Positions 34,390 to 46,130 of a stretch of DNA of 64,000 nt are shown piece after piece. Source of the stretch: Multifurca ochricompacta (Eukaryota; Basidiomycota; Agaricomycetes; Russulales; Russulaceae); assembly GCA_022496185.1 (NCBI GenBank), contig WTXG01000027.1, positions 62,001 to 126,000 of the forward strand, written 5' to 3'. Every line of letters begins with the position of its first letter. Positions within the stretch are counted from its first letter, which is position 1. The notes under the pieces were generated by a model. The model made no database searches, was not told where the DNA came from, and was given only the letters and a program-made list of their open reading frames with translations. The position numbers and the translations under genes are program-made.

Positions 34390-34890
34390 GCACCACGTAG
34401 AATCGGACTTGACGAGGATGAACACAGTTAACACCTCTTTGTAATGTTTTTACTGGATAATATACAAATCGCGTTGCTTGTGAGACACATGCTACGCAAT
34501 GCCCATTCGAGTCCGAAATGGCTTGGTTACAGGAGGTTCTGGGGCGGCCATTAACGAGATATGCGACTTACTCAATGAAATCACTGTGGTGGACAACTTC
34601 GTTCATTCATGGGGTCCTTCAATATCTGATAGACGATCTCCTGACAGGCTACCACATTCATGGAAACACTTTCAATCCTTGTTGACCCAAGAAACAAGAT
34701 CTCCCTGTGTAGGGACGTTGGGGACTCTTTAGGGGAAAGGTGTTTTGTGCTCATTCGACGAGCCGAAGGGAAAGATTATCCGTGCGATGTGGTTGACAAC
34801 CAAAATAGGTGTTTTCCCATTGGCTACCGTACCGCTCTCTTCCCCCCGCACATTCTGCGACACTCGCAAAGAATTCTCATTTAGATACAG
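34390..34890 (+). pseudogene. Decayed DUF6535 C-terminal fragment (relic G)
   Basis: The DNA follows the C-terminal part of copy D in order. TCGGACTTGACGAGGATG (34402) corresponds to LDEN; GTGAGACACATGCTACGC to RHMLRK; GGCTTGGTTACAGGAGGTTC to AWLQEVL; CACTGTGGTGGACAAC to TVDN; and GATAGACGATCTCCTGAC to the DDLPIN region. The frame is broken several times and all N-terminal membrane segments are missing. It is a non-functional relic. Confidence 0.65.
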
Positions 34891-37456
34891 ACGATGAGGG
34901 TTCTGTGTGATTAAATAGGGAACATGGTCTATGGCACTCCGTAGCCAAGGCACAACATGCTACTTTCCCTTTCCTTTTATCTGCATAACTCTCTCATTAT
35001 GTTTGCTCAGACGTCACCTAGTCTCCGGGATTCGCAGTAACTGCGAATGGTAGATGTGAGAGTATAAGGTTATCTTCCCGAGAGGAAGACCTAGACAGGT
35101 TCTAGAAGGAGTCAGGCAAGGGTTAGGACGCGGTGTGGTGTGGAATTGGTTTGGCGGGAGATAGTTCTGGGAGACACAAGATGATGTTAGCTAGATACGG
35201 ACTTTCGGATTGGCAAGTCACACGAAGTTAAGTTCGGAACGGAATTTTTCGAGAAGCGGGTGAGGTTGTTATATCGCAAGGCAGAGACAAGGCGTTTTTT
35301 AACATGGGGAGCGATCGTCGTCAAGTCGTTGCGGGCATACACGAGTGCGCCGAGCTGTGGCATTCCGGTGGCATTTCGCGCGGGGCGCACGTGCGGTCCT
35401 TACATTATTATGGCTGGCCACACGTATATTCATTTCTAAAGGGAAGGGGGTTGGCAGCGCGTGGTTCACAGTGGTTTGCAGTCTACGTCGGGTATCGTAC
35501 AAACGCGCATCGCCTCAATGGATTTCCCGGGCAATTCTCCAGGTCAAAAAACGCGGGATAGAGTGATGCAATGTGAGACGACGGATAAAAATCTATGTCT
35601 TATATCGAGGTAGAAAGGGCCCGAGACAATGATATATCTCACTGTGCATGTTCAGTGAGTAGACAATAAGAGGCAGCGACAAACGACCGGGAGAAATCCT
35701 TGGACGCGTTGATGAATTAAGATGATTTCCAGTCAGGGGGTAAGGGGAGGGCCAGGTAAGGTAGAGTGCGCGCCAGATAGAATCACGGCAACATTGCTGC
35801 CATTCATCAGTAAATTGTTAAGATTTGGCACATTGACAGGTGGTGATCAAAGGCTCGCGATGGCAATGTGGCAGAAGTAGAGGTACTGTTGGTGCGATGT
35901 AGTTCATAAGGCGGCGGTAAGGTAAGAGTTTGGTGTTCAGAGAGAGTCAAGAAAAACCGGTGATTTTTCTGTCCCAGTCAAATGAAGAACGTTAAAGAGC
36001 ACATTTCGAGATAGAGCCATATTCGCCTGGGTAAGGGCCTAGATTTAATACTTGGTGACATATAGCTACCAGACTGGCTAGACACCGTGAATGGTAGCAA
36101 TAACGGTCGTTGATAGACTGGTAGGTTGTGTACCGCAACGGCATCCGTGCTTTCCCCTATGTTTAGCGCTTTACTTTTCTTGCTCAAGCGGGTGCTTTTA
36201 TGGACAGCATTATCGGGCGTTTTGCTAATTTGATCAGGATTGACGCCACACATGATGGGTTCCAACCATCTTTGTTCATAATGCTGAACGGAACGCTACG
36301 TGATCTTTCAGTAGAAAAGGTGTCAGCGAAAGGCAAATTGGGCAGGATACCTGACAAGATGCAAGAGCAGAATGGCCAACGAAGACAGCGGAAGAACTCG
36401 AGAGACGAGGAGCAAGCATGAGGAGAAATGGTACGCCGCTTCAAAGCACGTATGTACGAAGGTGCCAGCATGCCAGTTGCTTTTCCAGATGTAACTGCCC
36501 AAATGATCAGTATTTCAGCTAGGAGCGTTTGCGCCACGCGTGTGTTTCATGCAGGGCTACTGATAATATTGGAAGGGAATTGGAAAGGCGAATTGCAAAT
36601 GAACGATATGATAAAGATGTCAATGATGTGTGTGTATGTGATATATGGCTGGCTAGGTCTTTGATAAAGCAGTTGGGTAAAAGCTTTGTCGATTCAGTGA
36701 TTTGATCTGATGGTGAGAACATTGTTTGTTCATATTTTCCTCTCGATCAACCCGCGATCATGGCCTCTCACATTTACTTGTCGTCCCGAGATATCATGTT
36801 CACTGAAGTTAGGATCATACAACGCAGCTGAAAGGCTGACTTTCCAATATCAAACTTCAATCAAAATCTCTCAACAAAAAACTCGCATTCAACATCTAGT
36901 GCAAGACTACACTTTGGCTTGTTACGGCTGGTGCAAATTAGCACAGGTGAAGCAAGTCGCTGGATTAAGATGCACAGTAGCGTGGCAAAAAAGAAAAAAA
37001 TGGGCCACATCGTCCAGACAAATCTTCCAATCCTTTTTCTAGGATGCAACTTGCCTCCCTACCCAAGACATGCACCTTTGTGATTTTTCAATGCCAGTGA
37101 CTTCTCTGAAGGTTTCACTATCCCCTTTAATATCTGGGATGAAGACATAGGATTAGTTCACGGTGAGTTGTCCTATTTGTAATGTAGAGGTTCCACAAGG
37201 GCAAGAGGTGCAGTTATTGGGTCCAGGGTAATGACGTCGTGAATGATGCCAGTAAAGGCATAGCCTATCAGGTGGCGGATTGCCATTGAAAAGATGGACC
37301 TAGACGCCTTTAAATGATGGGTAAGGTTTGGCTGATTGGGTATCTGTGTAGGGAAACAAGGGTATCCGCGTCATCCAGTCTTGAGATGTTTCCCCCAAAC
37401 GTTACCATTTTACGTGACGGACTCCAAAATCTGGCGCTCGTCACCTGGTCACGATA
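34891..37456. other. Intergenic within the inverted-repeat spacer
   Basis: About 2.5 kb with short frames only. The longest, minus strand 36184-36537 (117 codons), resembles no family that I know. No repeats other than simple A-rich or T-rich tracts were noticed. Confidence 0.4.
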
Positions 37457-38695
37457 ATTAACGCCAGGGGTGGGCATGGGCATTTAGAATACTGGCAGTG
37501 CACGTCTCAAGTCAGCCCATCTCCATCTCGTTCCTCCTTGACATTCGTGTTGTTGATGTAGCGGAGGCACAAGAAAATGTCTGTCATACATTCAATTAAG
37601 TAACCCATCACAACCCACTAGAACAAACTATAATCATGGTGCGCCTGGGAACCAACAACCTCAACCCACTTCCTGACTTTATACATTATAGTCGATGAAG
37701 AATCTGCAAATAACTGGTCTCTATGGATGGAACAAGCAAAACAATACGATACAAACATGACAGAAACATGGAAAGACGATGCTGATGCTGTCCTTATCTT
37801 TGTATGTCCCGTCTGCCTTGCTCAACGGTCGACTATCGTTCTGAAAAGTTCGAAGACCGGTCTCTTCTCTGCAATTGTCACAGCCTCTATTATTGAAAGC
37901 TACAAAAAGTTGTCTTCCGATTCAAGCGAACAGAATACCTTTCTTCTTGGACAAATTTCACAGCAACTCTCCGGCTCCGCAAATGGCACTTACGTCCTAC
38001 CATCTGCCCTCCCATCATATTCTCCCAGCTTCTCAATTATATGTTGCAATATAATGTGGCTACTCAGCCTGGCTCTAAGCATCGCGTCTGCCATGTCTGC
38101 AACATTAATGAAGCAGTACGCCCGCAGATATATCACACTGCCTCTAATTCCATATGAGCCGAGCCAAATGGCGCAAGTCCGTTCGTTTTTGTTCCTCGGT
38201 GTCAAGAAATATCAAGTGCACCTTGCAGTCGGGCTACCACCAGCACTCCTTCACCTCTCGATATTCTTCTTTGGGATCGGCCTTATCTTCTTCTTTTACA
38301 CGATCTTCAGGATTGTGGCCATCTTTCTTTCTGTTGTTGTGGGACTCTTCGGGACGGCTTACTTCATCCTGACTGTGCTTCCTTGGATTGATCGTAGCTG
38401 CCCGTATAGTACCCCATGGTCAAGCATTTTTTGGAGTGGTTGGCACATTTTCCTCTTGGTGGTAGCGTTCTTCGTTCGTTCGGAGAAGGCTCTCATGAGC
38501 CATGTGAGCTGTATCAAGGTTGCGTTTCGAGGTTGCGTCGTGCAAGAAGCATTGAACACGCCAATGGTTCTTGACCTTCAAGGCTCCGCGTAAAGTGAAC
38601 GTTCACGTTGGGCGAGGAAGCAACATCAAAAGGGCCCGCCAAGTCATCTAAATTTTTAATGTTGACACAACCAACGCTAGGAACACTTCCATCCC
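37457..38695 (+). repeat. Inverted repeat arm (copy C side)
   Basis: Reverse-complement partner of 31226-32466, with about 5 kb between the arms. Differences are few single-base changes and small indels, including a CT deletion just after the copy C start codon and a 1-bp insertion near the 3' end. Confidence 0.88.
37577..38593 (+). pseudogene. DUF6535 copy C, broken twin of copy B
   Basis: Exon 1 starts at the ATG 37577, but a 2-bp loss compared with copy B (ATGTCTCTGTCA becomes ATGTCTGTCA) shifts the frame to a stop after eight codons. Exon 2 (37692-37801) and exon 3 (37856-38593) keep the same membrane module as copy B (IMWLLSLALSIASAMSATLM and others). A 1-bp insertion near 38577 ends the protein at LDLQGSA. 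An internal ATG at 37727 (MEQAKQYDTN) could still start a shortened product. I call it a pseudogene because both ends are damaged while its twin is intact. Confidence 0.7.
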
Positions 38696-41069
38696 GAACG
38701 CTTCACTACAATCGTTAACCTCTAGAGTGTTGTCCTCTTTAATTTCCTTGAATCAATGGTTTCGTTTATGATCGCTCGTCTGACCGATTCACGTCCTAGG
38801 TTGTTTCACAAAGACACTCCCCACTTGCTCCCCATTCATAGTACTAGGATGTGATATGCTCCCGCCTCTCGAATTAGTAACAATGCAGCATATTATCACA
38901 TGCATTCAAACCTGACCTCCTTGCGAAATTATAATTAGAATGCCTTCCGTTCTAAACATGGACTTGTCTCGATAAGTATCAGCACGTAAACTCTGGTTGT
39001 CAGCGGCCTCGCCTTCTCGTCGCATATTTCATTATTCGGACTCGTTTATCTCAGTCCACATCTTTTCCTTGAATCTACCACTACATTCAAAATAACACCA
39101 ACAGCCGCATTCCGTGCTGAGGGTACACGAACCAAACAAATGGTCCAAATGAGACGAACGTTGAAAGGTTTCTATAGTCCCTGAACGCTGCACGAGACAT
39201 GATGGCTAGGGAAAGAATAATGACAAAGTACTCCGTAGAATGCGGATGCTGATGTAGGTGAATAGTAAAAGGCTCTCAGTGTAATTGTCCTTGTAGTAGC
39301 ACTCATAGTCTGGTCGTTAATGCTTCCGAGATGGGTGATCTTTTTGAAGTTATCATGGACGATTTCCACAATGGAGAAACTATCTGCGGGGATCGGCAGA
39401 GTCCCAGAGAACGAGGGCAGTAAGAGTGAAGTTGTACAAAACCCTACCTATGCCTTGCATTTGCAAACCTTGGTCAGGGGAAAGAGAAAGTAGGGTATAC
39501 GTGAAGGAGAGATGGTGCACGCTACAGGCAGATGAGGATGAGGAACAGCTGTAAAGTGAGACGGCATGTGTAGGTAGAACATGCAAGGGAAGGAAGAGAA
39601 GAGGTACGAGAATATGTCATGGGTGTTAGTAGCAGGCTACGAAGCAAGGCTGTCGGTAGCAGGGGAAGGAGGTACGGTCCCGTGACTATGGGAACTGGTC
39701 CATTGGCGCCGTTGTAATGGTCTTCCCTTGAAATTATGTCTGGGTCTCTGTCTGAGTACAATTGCAGATGACAGACACCCGCTACGCTAACACCCTGAAG
39801 CAGTCTGATTGGTCCTGCTTAGTATTTCTGGGATTCTTATACCCGCATAACGGATTCTGGGCATAATAATGTTGCCTAGTCGTGTCTCATGCTCCTGAAA
39901 ATGTACGCCCATGACAACGTACCAACAAATTACAGAATAATCAAAACATGAAAGAGAGGAGTCGGACTAGAAGTGTTGCTAACGACCTCGAGACCTTATA
40001 AAACCAGGGTTCTGTGACGCTGTGCGCGCGAGTGATCGTTTTTAAGACAACCCGGAATGAAATCGGACTTCACGCATTGATGGTCTAGTAAACCCTTCCC
40101 TGGCTACATTCCATCCGGTTTTCGCGTGTCTCATCCTTCTGGTGTTTTGTGCTCGGACACCACTACTGTGCTACTTTTGAAGTCCCTGTCGGTGCCAGTC
40201 CTGCCTCCGCGGTTTCGCCTCGGATTGCTCCAGACTTGGTTAAGCCCTTAAAATATAAGTTGGCATGCGGATCTGGGCAGCATTTCATTCATCATAACAG
40301 GGACAGCCATTCGTCCCTATATCACCTGTCAATCACAAGGGTTATCCATGTTTCAGGAAGCTCATGGAAGATATACGCGCTAGTTGGTGCCATGCGGGAG
40401 GGAGCTCAGTTCAGTGCTGAAGGAAGGAGACTAGCATCAGCGCGTCTCGCGCCACGTGACCCGATCATCACGGCCTTGCTTTTTCTTTAATCAACCCGTA
40501 GCTGGCCGCGCACCTTGCCACATTTCCATTTCTCGGGAATCAGGTCTGGGAGTACTTGTTTGTGAATGTGTTCATCCTTCCCTTGGGTGCGAATCAGAAT
40601 AGTATCAGAATGGTCTGAGGATGGATAAGCGGAGAGGGGGGGTAAATGCCGCGTAGTGGCGTCAATGGGATGTGCCGCGCATCCGTGCGCTCAGCAACCT
40701 ACAGCCTCGTGTTCGGTGCGTGTCGCTCATACATCGGGACTTCCAGCACATCTTGCTAACGGGTCCGATACATGAAGTCCACCGAAATTGGGCTCATACA
40801 ACGCTAACTACGGGCCAACTTATGCTGTGCCGATATCAACTTGAAAGCTCAATCAACTCTTGAACAGTTTGCTTGGCGAAAGATGAAGCCGGCGGATATC
40901 GTCATTTCTGCCTCGAGGCTTCCAAGATCCACATATAAATTAAACATCTGATCGCGATGCTTAACAGCAGGATGTGTGAGTGAGTATTTAAAGTGCTCGC
41001 AGCGCACGCCCAACTAAGTCCGTCGCCCTCTCAGAACCCCTTACATTGGCGTAGCGTGGGCAAAGGTAA
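38696..41069. other. Intergenic within the DUF6535 island
   Basis: About 2.4 kb without an assignable gene. Short open frames (for example minus strand 39522-39761) show no domain. The last few hundred bases are the upstream region of copy D. Confidence 0.4.
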
Positions 41070-43029
41070 ATGTCTGAACCGTACACTCTGCTAAGCGAGC
41101 GATTCCAGCCAGTTCAAGGAGATTACACGTATAACGAAGGCGAGTTGGGGAGCAGAGAATGCTTTGCCACATGCTGATTTTTCGACCACAGCTCATGATG
41201 ATTCGGTAAATAAGATGTGGTCCGGATACATGAAAGAAGCACAAGAGTACGATACAACCATGACCGACACATGGAAGGGAGATGCAACTGGTGTTCTTGT
41301 TTTTGTAAGTCGTGATCTACTGATCCCAGGGTTTATCTTAGTGACAAGTCCGAAGACAGGTCTGTTCTCGGCAACTGTCGCAGCCTTTATTATTCAAAGT
41401 TACAAAAAGCTGTCTCCCGATCCGGGCGACCAGACTAACTTTCTTCTCGGGCAGATTTCACAGCAACTCTCCGGTCTCGCGAACGGCACATACGTCCCAC
41501 CGCAGTCCCCTCCACACTTCTCTCCTACGCGCTCCATTGTTTGTATTAATATAATGTGGCTGCTGAGCTTGGTGCTTAATATCTCATCCGCTCTGTCTGC
41601 GACATTGATGCAGCAATGGGCCCGAAGATATATCCAACTGCCCAATATTCCAAGCGAGCCGAGCCGCGTGGCGCGAGTTCGTTCGTTTTTGTTTCTTGGT
41701 GTCCGGAAATACCGCGTCGATCGTGCAGTCGAGATGACTCCAACACTCCTCCACCTCTCTGTATTCTCGTTTTTCGTTGGCCTTGTAATTTTCCTTTTCA
41801 CAATCTCCAACACGGTTGCCACCTTTCTCTCTATTATCGTTGGGCTCTTTGGATTGGCGTACTTCACCCTGACCATTCTTCCTTGCATCGACCACACCTG
41901 CCCATATCGCACTCCAATGACCAGTATGTGGTGGTATTTTTGGCATACTTCCCTCTCTTCCATAGCATTCTGCCTTCGTTGGCTCTTCACGAAACTCCAT
42001 GACATTGCGGTTCCGGAGGATCTAGTAGGTGAAATCACGTCATATTCATATTGGCAGCGCAAACTTGTCGAGTGGTTGGAAATCTCCGAGAATACTCTCA
42101 AGAAGCATAGGAAACGCCTCGAGGACGGATTTCGGGAGAGCATCGTCAAAGGGGCCTCAGATGCGCCGGTGGTCATTGACCTCAAGGCACTTGCTTGGCT
42201 TCTCAAGTTGCCGGCACTCGCAGAGAAGAGCAAGATTCAAGATTTCGTGGCCACTGTTCCCGAAGAAATGACTGTCCAGCTCATGGATAACCCCATCGAG
42301 TCCGGGAAAATCGTTTTTCGCGAACACCTCTTTACCCTTTTGCGAAGCTGCGCACCAGGCGCTATCGGACTTGACGAGAATGTACGCAGAAATCGCCTCT
42401 TTGTGTGCTTGGACGCCGTCCATCACGTTGCCAAAGCGAAAGCATCCAATGGTATCCCATATGGTGTCTTACCATCCGAATCATTACTGAATGACGTGCG
42501 GATCAATTTTGCGAATCTCGATCTTATGAAAGCATTATGGTCAGACAGGGACCCTGCCATCCGGGTTTCTTCTCGCTCCACCTGTGCGTTACTTGCGAGA
42601 CACATGCTGCGTAAATATCCGCTCGAGGACTCGGAGCTCGCTTGGTTACAGGAGGTCCTGGGGATGTCATCAAACGCAATATACAATTCACTCGATGACA
42701 TCGCCACAGTGGACAACATGAACATGGACTCGTTCGTTTATGGGGTCCTCTCATATCCGGTGGACGATCTCCCGATCAATCAAGCTACCACTTTCGTAGA
42801 AACACTGGCAATCCTCATGAATGTAGGCAGTCAAATCGGCCTCCGTAGGGATGCTTTTAAGGACAGGTTTCTTGCGCTTGTTGAACGAGCAAGATTGCCA
42901 GACCACAACAACCATCTGCGCGATGTAGTTGACAAACTACAACGAATTTATGAAGGCGTTTTCCCGCCAGCTACTGCACCGCAGACGCAAGCGGATGAGC
43001 CAAGAAGGGCGCTATACGATGGACGTTGA
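41070..43029 (+). CDS. DUF6535 transmembrane protein, intact full-length copy (copy D)
   Basis: Exons 41070-41139, 41192-41304 and 41356-43029 encode 618 residues without a frame break. It is the reference copy of the local family. The N-terminal part contains NKMWSGYMKEAQEYD, then membrane segments TGLFSATVAAFIIQSYK, IMWLLSLVLNISSALSATLM, LLHLSVFSFFVGLVIFLFTI and VATFLSIIVGLFGLAYFTLT. These are followed by a Trp/Phe-rich segment (WWYFWHTSLSSIAFCLRWLF). The remaining 300 residues are soluble and helix-rich, with blocks RSTCALLARHMLRK, DSELAWLQEVLG and TVDNMNMDSFVYGVLSYP shared by copies A, E, F and G. Intron 1 appears to use a GC donor (GCGAGT) where copies A, B and C have GTGCGC. The function of the family is unknown. 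An aromatic and charged C-terminus ends RRALYDGR. Confidence 0.85.
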
Positions 43030-44079
43030 AAAGTAAAGTGTTGTAAATTATCTGTAGTCAGTATTCTAATGGAGAAACGTGAGCAGGTCTATCAACCCCT
43101 CGGAACAAGGAAGCAAAGAGACCGTAATATACAACATTACCACTATATGGCACCCGAAAAGAATTGTCAACGGGAAATATTAAGGACTCTATATACCTTC
43201 GTACGGACGGACCGAATTTAGATCTTGTTTTACATGCAGCTGCCTCGGGCTCTCAGTGGCCAAGAAGCACCACACTTTCCTCCCCCTCTTCATAATTCTC
43301 AGCACAAAATCAAGTTTGGATCACTATGTTTCCCGCCATGTCTTTGCACCAGCGACCCCTGGGGTTCTCACATTCGTCATTCAGTCGCTATCACCTAAAT
43401 AGAGGGCCGTTCCAAGACCATGATTGCCTCACGGCATCACCTTAGTTATGTCATTAAAGTCTGACTGAGTCAAGCGACTGCTTCCCGGCTCTACTCGGGT
43501 AATATGTACATATGCACGCCACATGGACTGGCTTCGGAACTGATAATGAATCCAAGTACTTACCTGTTCCCTTCGAAGTATTTAAGCCTTTGTTCATCAC
43601 AGCTAGCATAACCAGCTCACTCCGCCCTTGTACCTGATCGTCCCAGCTGACTTTGTATTACTAATTTATGGCTAACGGCTAATATCCAAGGAAGGGAACA
43701 ACAGCGATGAATGATAATGGCTTCTCAATCCTAGCAGAGTTGATCCAGTGCATTCAGGCATGAAATTCTTGCGATTTTCGTACGAGATGACCCAGGTCAA
43801 GCTTTTCTGACACATCAGATGCTTCGATACGATAGCAGACAATGGTTTCCTCTTTGCGTTATATATATGTATGTCTTTGGTGTTGACGAGCTTAAAAGAC
43901 TTGTCTCCTTCCTGTGACCATTAGAAGTTTCACGATTTTCAGGAAATTGTACCAGAACTCCAGTAACAGGGCCACTCGTGCTCGAGATTTCATAACAGCC
44001 TCTTTGTCCTTCAAAAGGACTATACACCAAATCCTGGAAGATCAACATCCCCCAAATTTAGAATGTACCGGGCGAGTGC
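43030..44079. other. Intergenic within the DUF6535 island
   Basis: About 1 kb, including the 3' flank of copy D. No gene is recognised. Confidence 0.4.
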
Positions 44080-45060
44080 GCACATCTTCAACCCTTCCTA
44101 GTATCGTCATATCAAGACAACATGTGTCCCGCATTGTCGAGGGTTGCCAGCAGTTCTCCACGTCTCTATACTCTTGTTCTTCGTCAACCCAGTACTGTCC
44201 CTCTTCCGCAATATTTGAACCTGTTACTATCATTGCATTCAACTGCGTCGGGTAGTGTACCGCTTGATGAACATCCTACCTTGCATCAATCTCGCCTCCC
44301 TATACTAGGGGCTTTCGCTCTCGTTTGCCTACGAAGGACCATCATAGTCTCTTGGTTGATAACGCCTTGGCAACGTAAACTCAGCGAGTCATTGGTAACA
44401 CTTGAGAAAGCCATTTGGAAGCACAGGAAACGGTTCGAGGGCGTTCTACGATGGAATATTTTCGAGCAGCTAGATGCACCAGTGAATATGGATTTAGAAA
44501 CGCAAACATGCTCCAAGATCTTATGCTTGCTGTACCGATGAATACAGCTTTCTAACTCATGTGTGTCTCACACGAGTTTAGAAAGCATGTATTCTGCAAA
44601 GAGCTGCGCGCCTGACGCACTTAGATTTGGAGAGGGGGGGGGGGGTGCGCGGGCACCTTCCCTTTGACCGCTTAAGTTTGTCTCTTGATATCTATTGTCT
44701 CTGCCATCTAAGTTAACATTCAATGAGCCCGTGCGTTACTTGTGGACAAAATTCGTCCCGCGTAGAAATTAGCTTAAATAGTCAGAGATTACAGAACATG
44801 CTCAGCAAGTTGACAATAAATATCCGACTTACTCGACGACAATGCCACAGTGGACAGGATGAACCTCGATTCTTTCGCTCGTGACTTCCTCTCGCTCGCT
44901 GGTGACCTCCGAATCAAACTGGAGGTGGTCTCTTCCATAGACATTCGCCGTTCTCATGGGAAGCAGAGCACGCTTACTCTCAAAGAGTTTGGTGACCTCG
45001 CCATCCAGGCGAAGAAGGACAATTCAACATTGCAACGCAAGTCCCATAAAGATGGGCGAA
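44080..45060 (+). pseudogene. Decayed DUF6535 copy (relic F)
   Basis: Segments align in order with copy D. TCTCCACGTCTCTATACTC matches the LLHLSVF membrane segment, and the frame 44380-44500 reads WQRKLSESLVTLEKAIWKHR, close to copy D's WQRKLVEWLEISENTLKKHR. Near 44845 it reads ATVDRMNLDSFARDFLS, like TVDNMNMDSFVYGVLS. Stops, frame shifts and a deletion, with a 13-base G run near 44634-44646, separate the parts. Only the middle and C-terminal portions remain. It is not functional. Confidence 0.65.
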
Positions 45061-46130
45061 GGAGAGACGAACATCGTACATGGTGGTTTAAGCGATCTAT
45101 CCGGGCCGGTTTCTTCCCTCCTCTGTTCATCAGTTCCCTGCTCCCCGCCTTCAACACTCATTTGGTATCGGGAGACAGCACGCAGTATTTCGAGTTATAC
45201 CGAGCTTACACCTCCCATGGATCTCGCAAAGTGGAGACCCCCTTTTACTACCAAATTTGCGTCCGCAAAAGGCATAGTCCTGTCATGAGACTTCGTTTTG
45301 GCGAGTGCAGGGCAAGGGGGTAGCATGCTATAGATTTCAGAGTACGCAGAGACAGCAATCCAAGGCGGCACATAGGGGGTTCAGAAACACGGTCTGTGTG
45401 CATGATGGCTCAATGACAATGGCAGCACGCCGCCAGGCTCGCAGCTGTGATGTGCTCCAATTCAGCTTTCGGCGCTTAAATCTGATCAACAGATTTCATT
45501 GTTTTCAGAATGGATGGAAAATAAAGCGCTTTAATAGATGACAAGGCTAGAGGCGCTGATAACTGCCTCGAAGCCTCGAACACTAGCCTGGAGACGTAAT
45601 TTGTGATGAACGTGCATGATCAATGGGCTATGTCAATATCAGCTTGTGTTTTCCGTACAGGCTACAGGTCACGTTGGAAGGCAGGTCGATCGCAAATGAA
45701 TGGTTTGATTTCTCTGTCGAGATGGCAAAAGTGGTCGACAAGATCTGCTTTCCCTTTCCGCATGAGTGCTAATTCTACGCTGGCAGGTCGGCGACTATCC
45801 GCCTTGGAGAAACATTTCCCTGAGATTGGGTACGGGGCTCTAGGTGTTGTCAGGCTCTCCGCTTGTCTCCCGTCGTCTTTGCCTTCGGGTGTTTGTTTGT
45901 ACCTTCCCTCAGTCGACCCCCACATTACCTTCCCTTTCCATCCATTGAAGCCTGTCAAGCCAAGCTTTAATTTCACAGTTATCGCTTGGTTGAAGCAGGG
46001 GTTGGAAAGGGTGTTTAAAGCACGGTTGCGCCCAGCCCAAAGTTCGTCTTCCTCTTTCCTCAATATTGGCATCACGGAGGCACAGTGAACTGCCTCAACC
46101 ACCTCACGTCACCTACTGACTTTTTCCGTT
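45061..46130. other. Intergenic, upstream remnant of relic E
   Basis: Open frames here have no recognised domain. The segment 45980-46085 (AGGGTGTTTAAAGCACGGTT and following GGAGGCACAG) resembles the 5' flanks of the other DUF6535 copies, which also carry a GGAGGCACA-type box just before the start. Confidence 0.4.

Noticed and set aside
33975..34396. Plus-strand 123-codon and minus-strand 115-codon frames
   Set aside because: They overlap antiparallel, have no recognised relative, and lie in decayed sequence just before relic G.
36184..36537. Minus-strand 117-codon frame with two possible hydrophobic stretches
   Set aside because: No family resemblance and no supporting splice structure. 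It is likely chance.
44630..44650. Run of 13 G near relic F as a possible G-quadruplex or telomere-like repeat
   Set aside because: It is a single homopolymer without repeating units, within decayed sequence.
45603..46102. Overlapping open frames on both strands upstream of relic E
   Set aside because: Neither shows a domain, and the region lines up with the 5' flanks of other DUF6535 copies, so it is non-coding.
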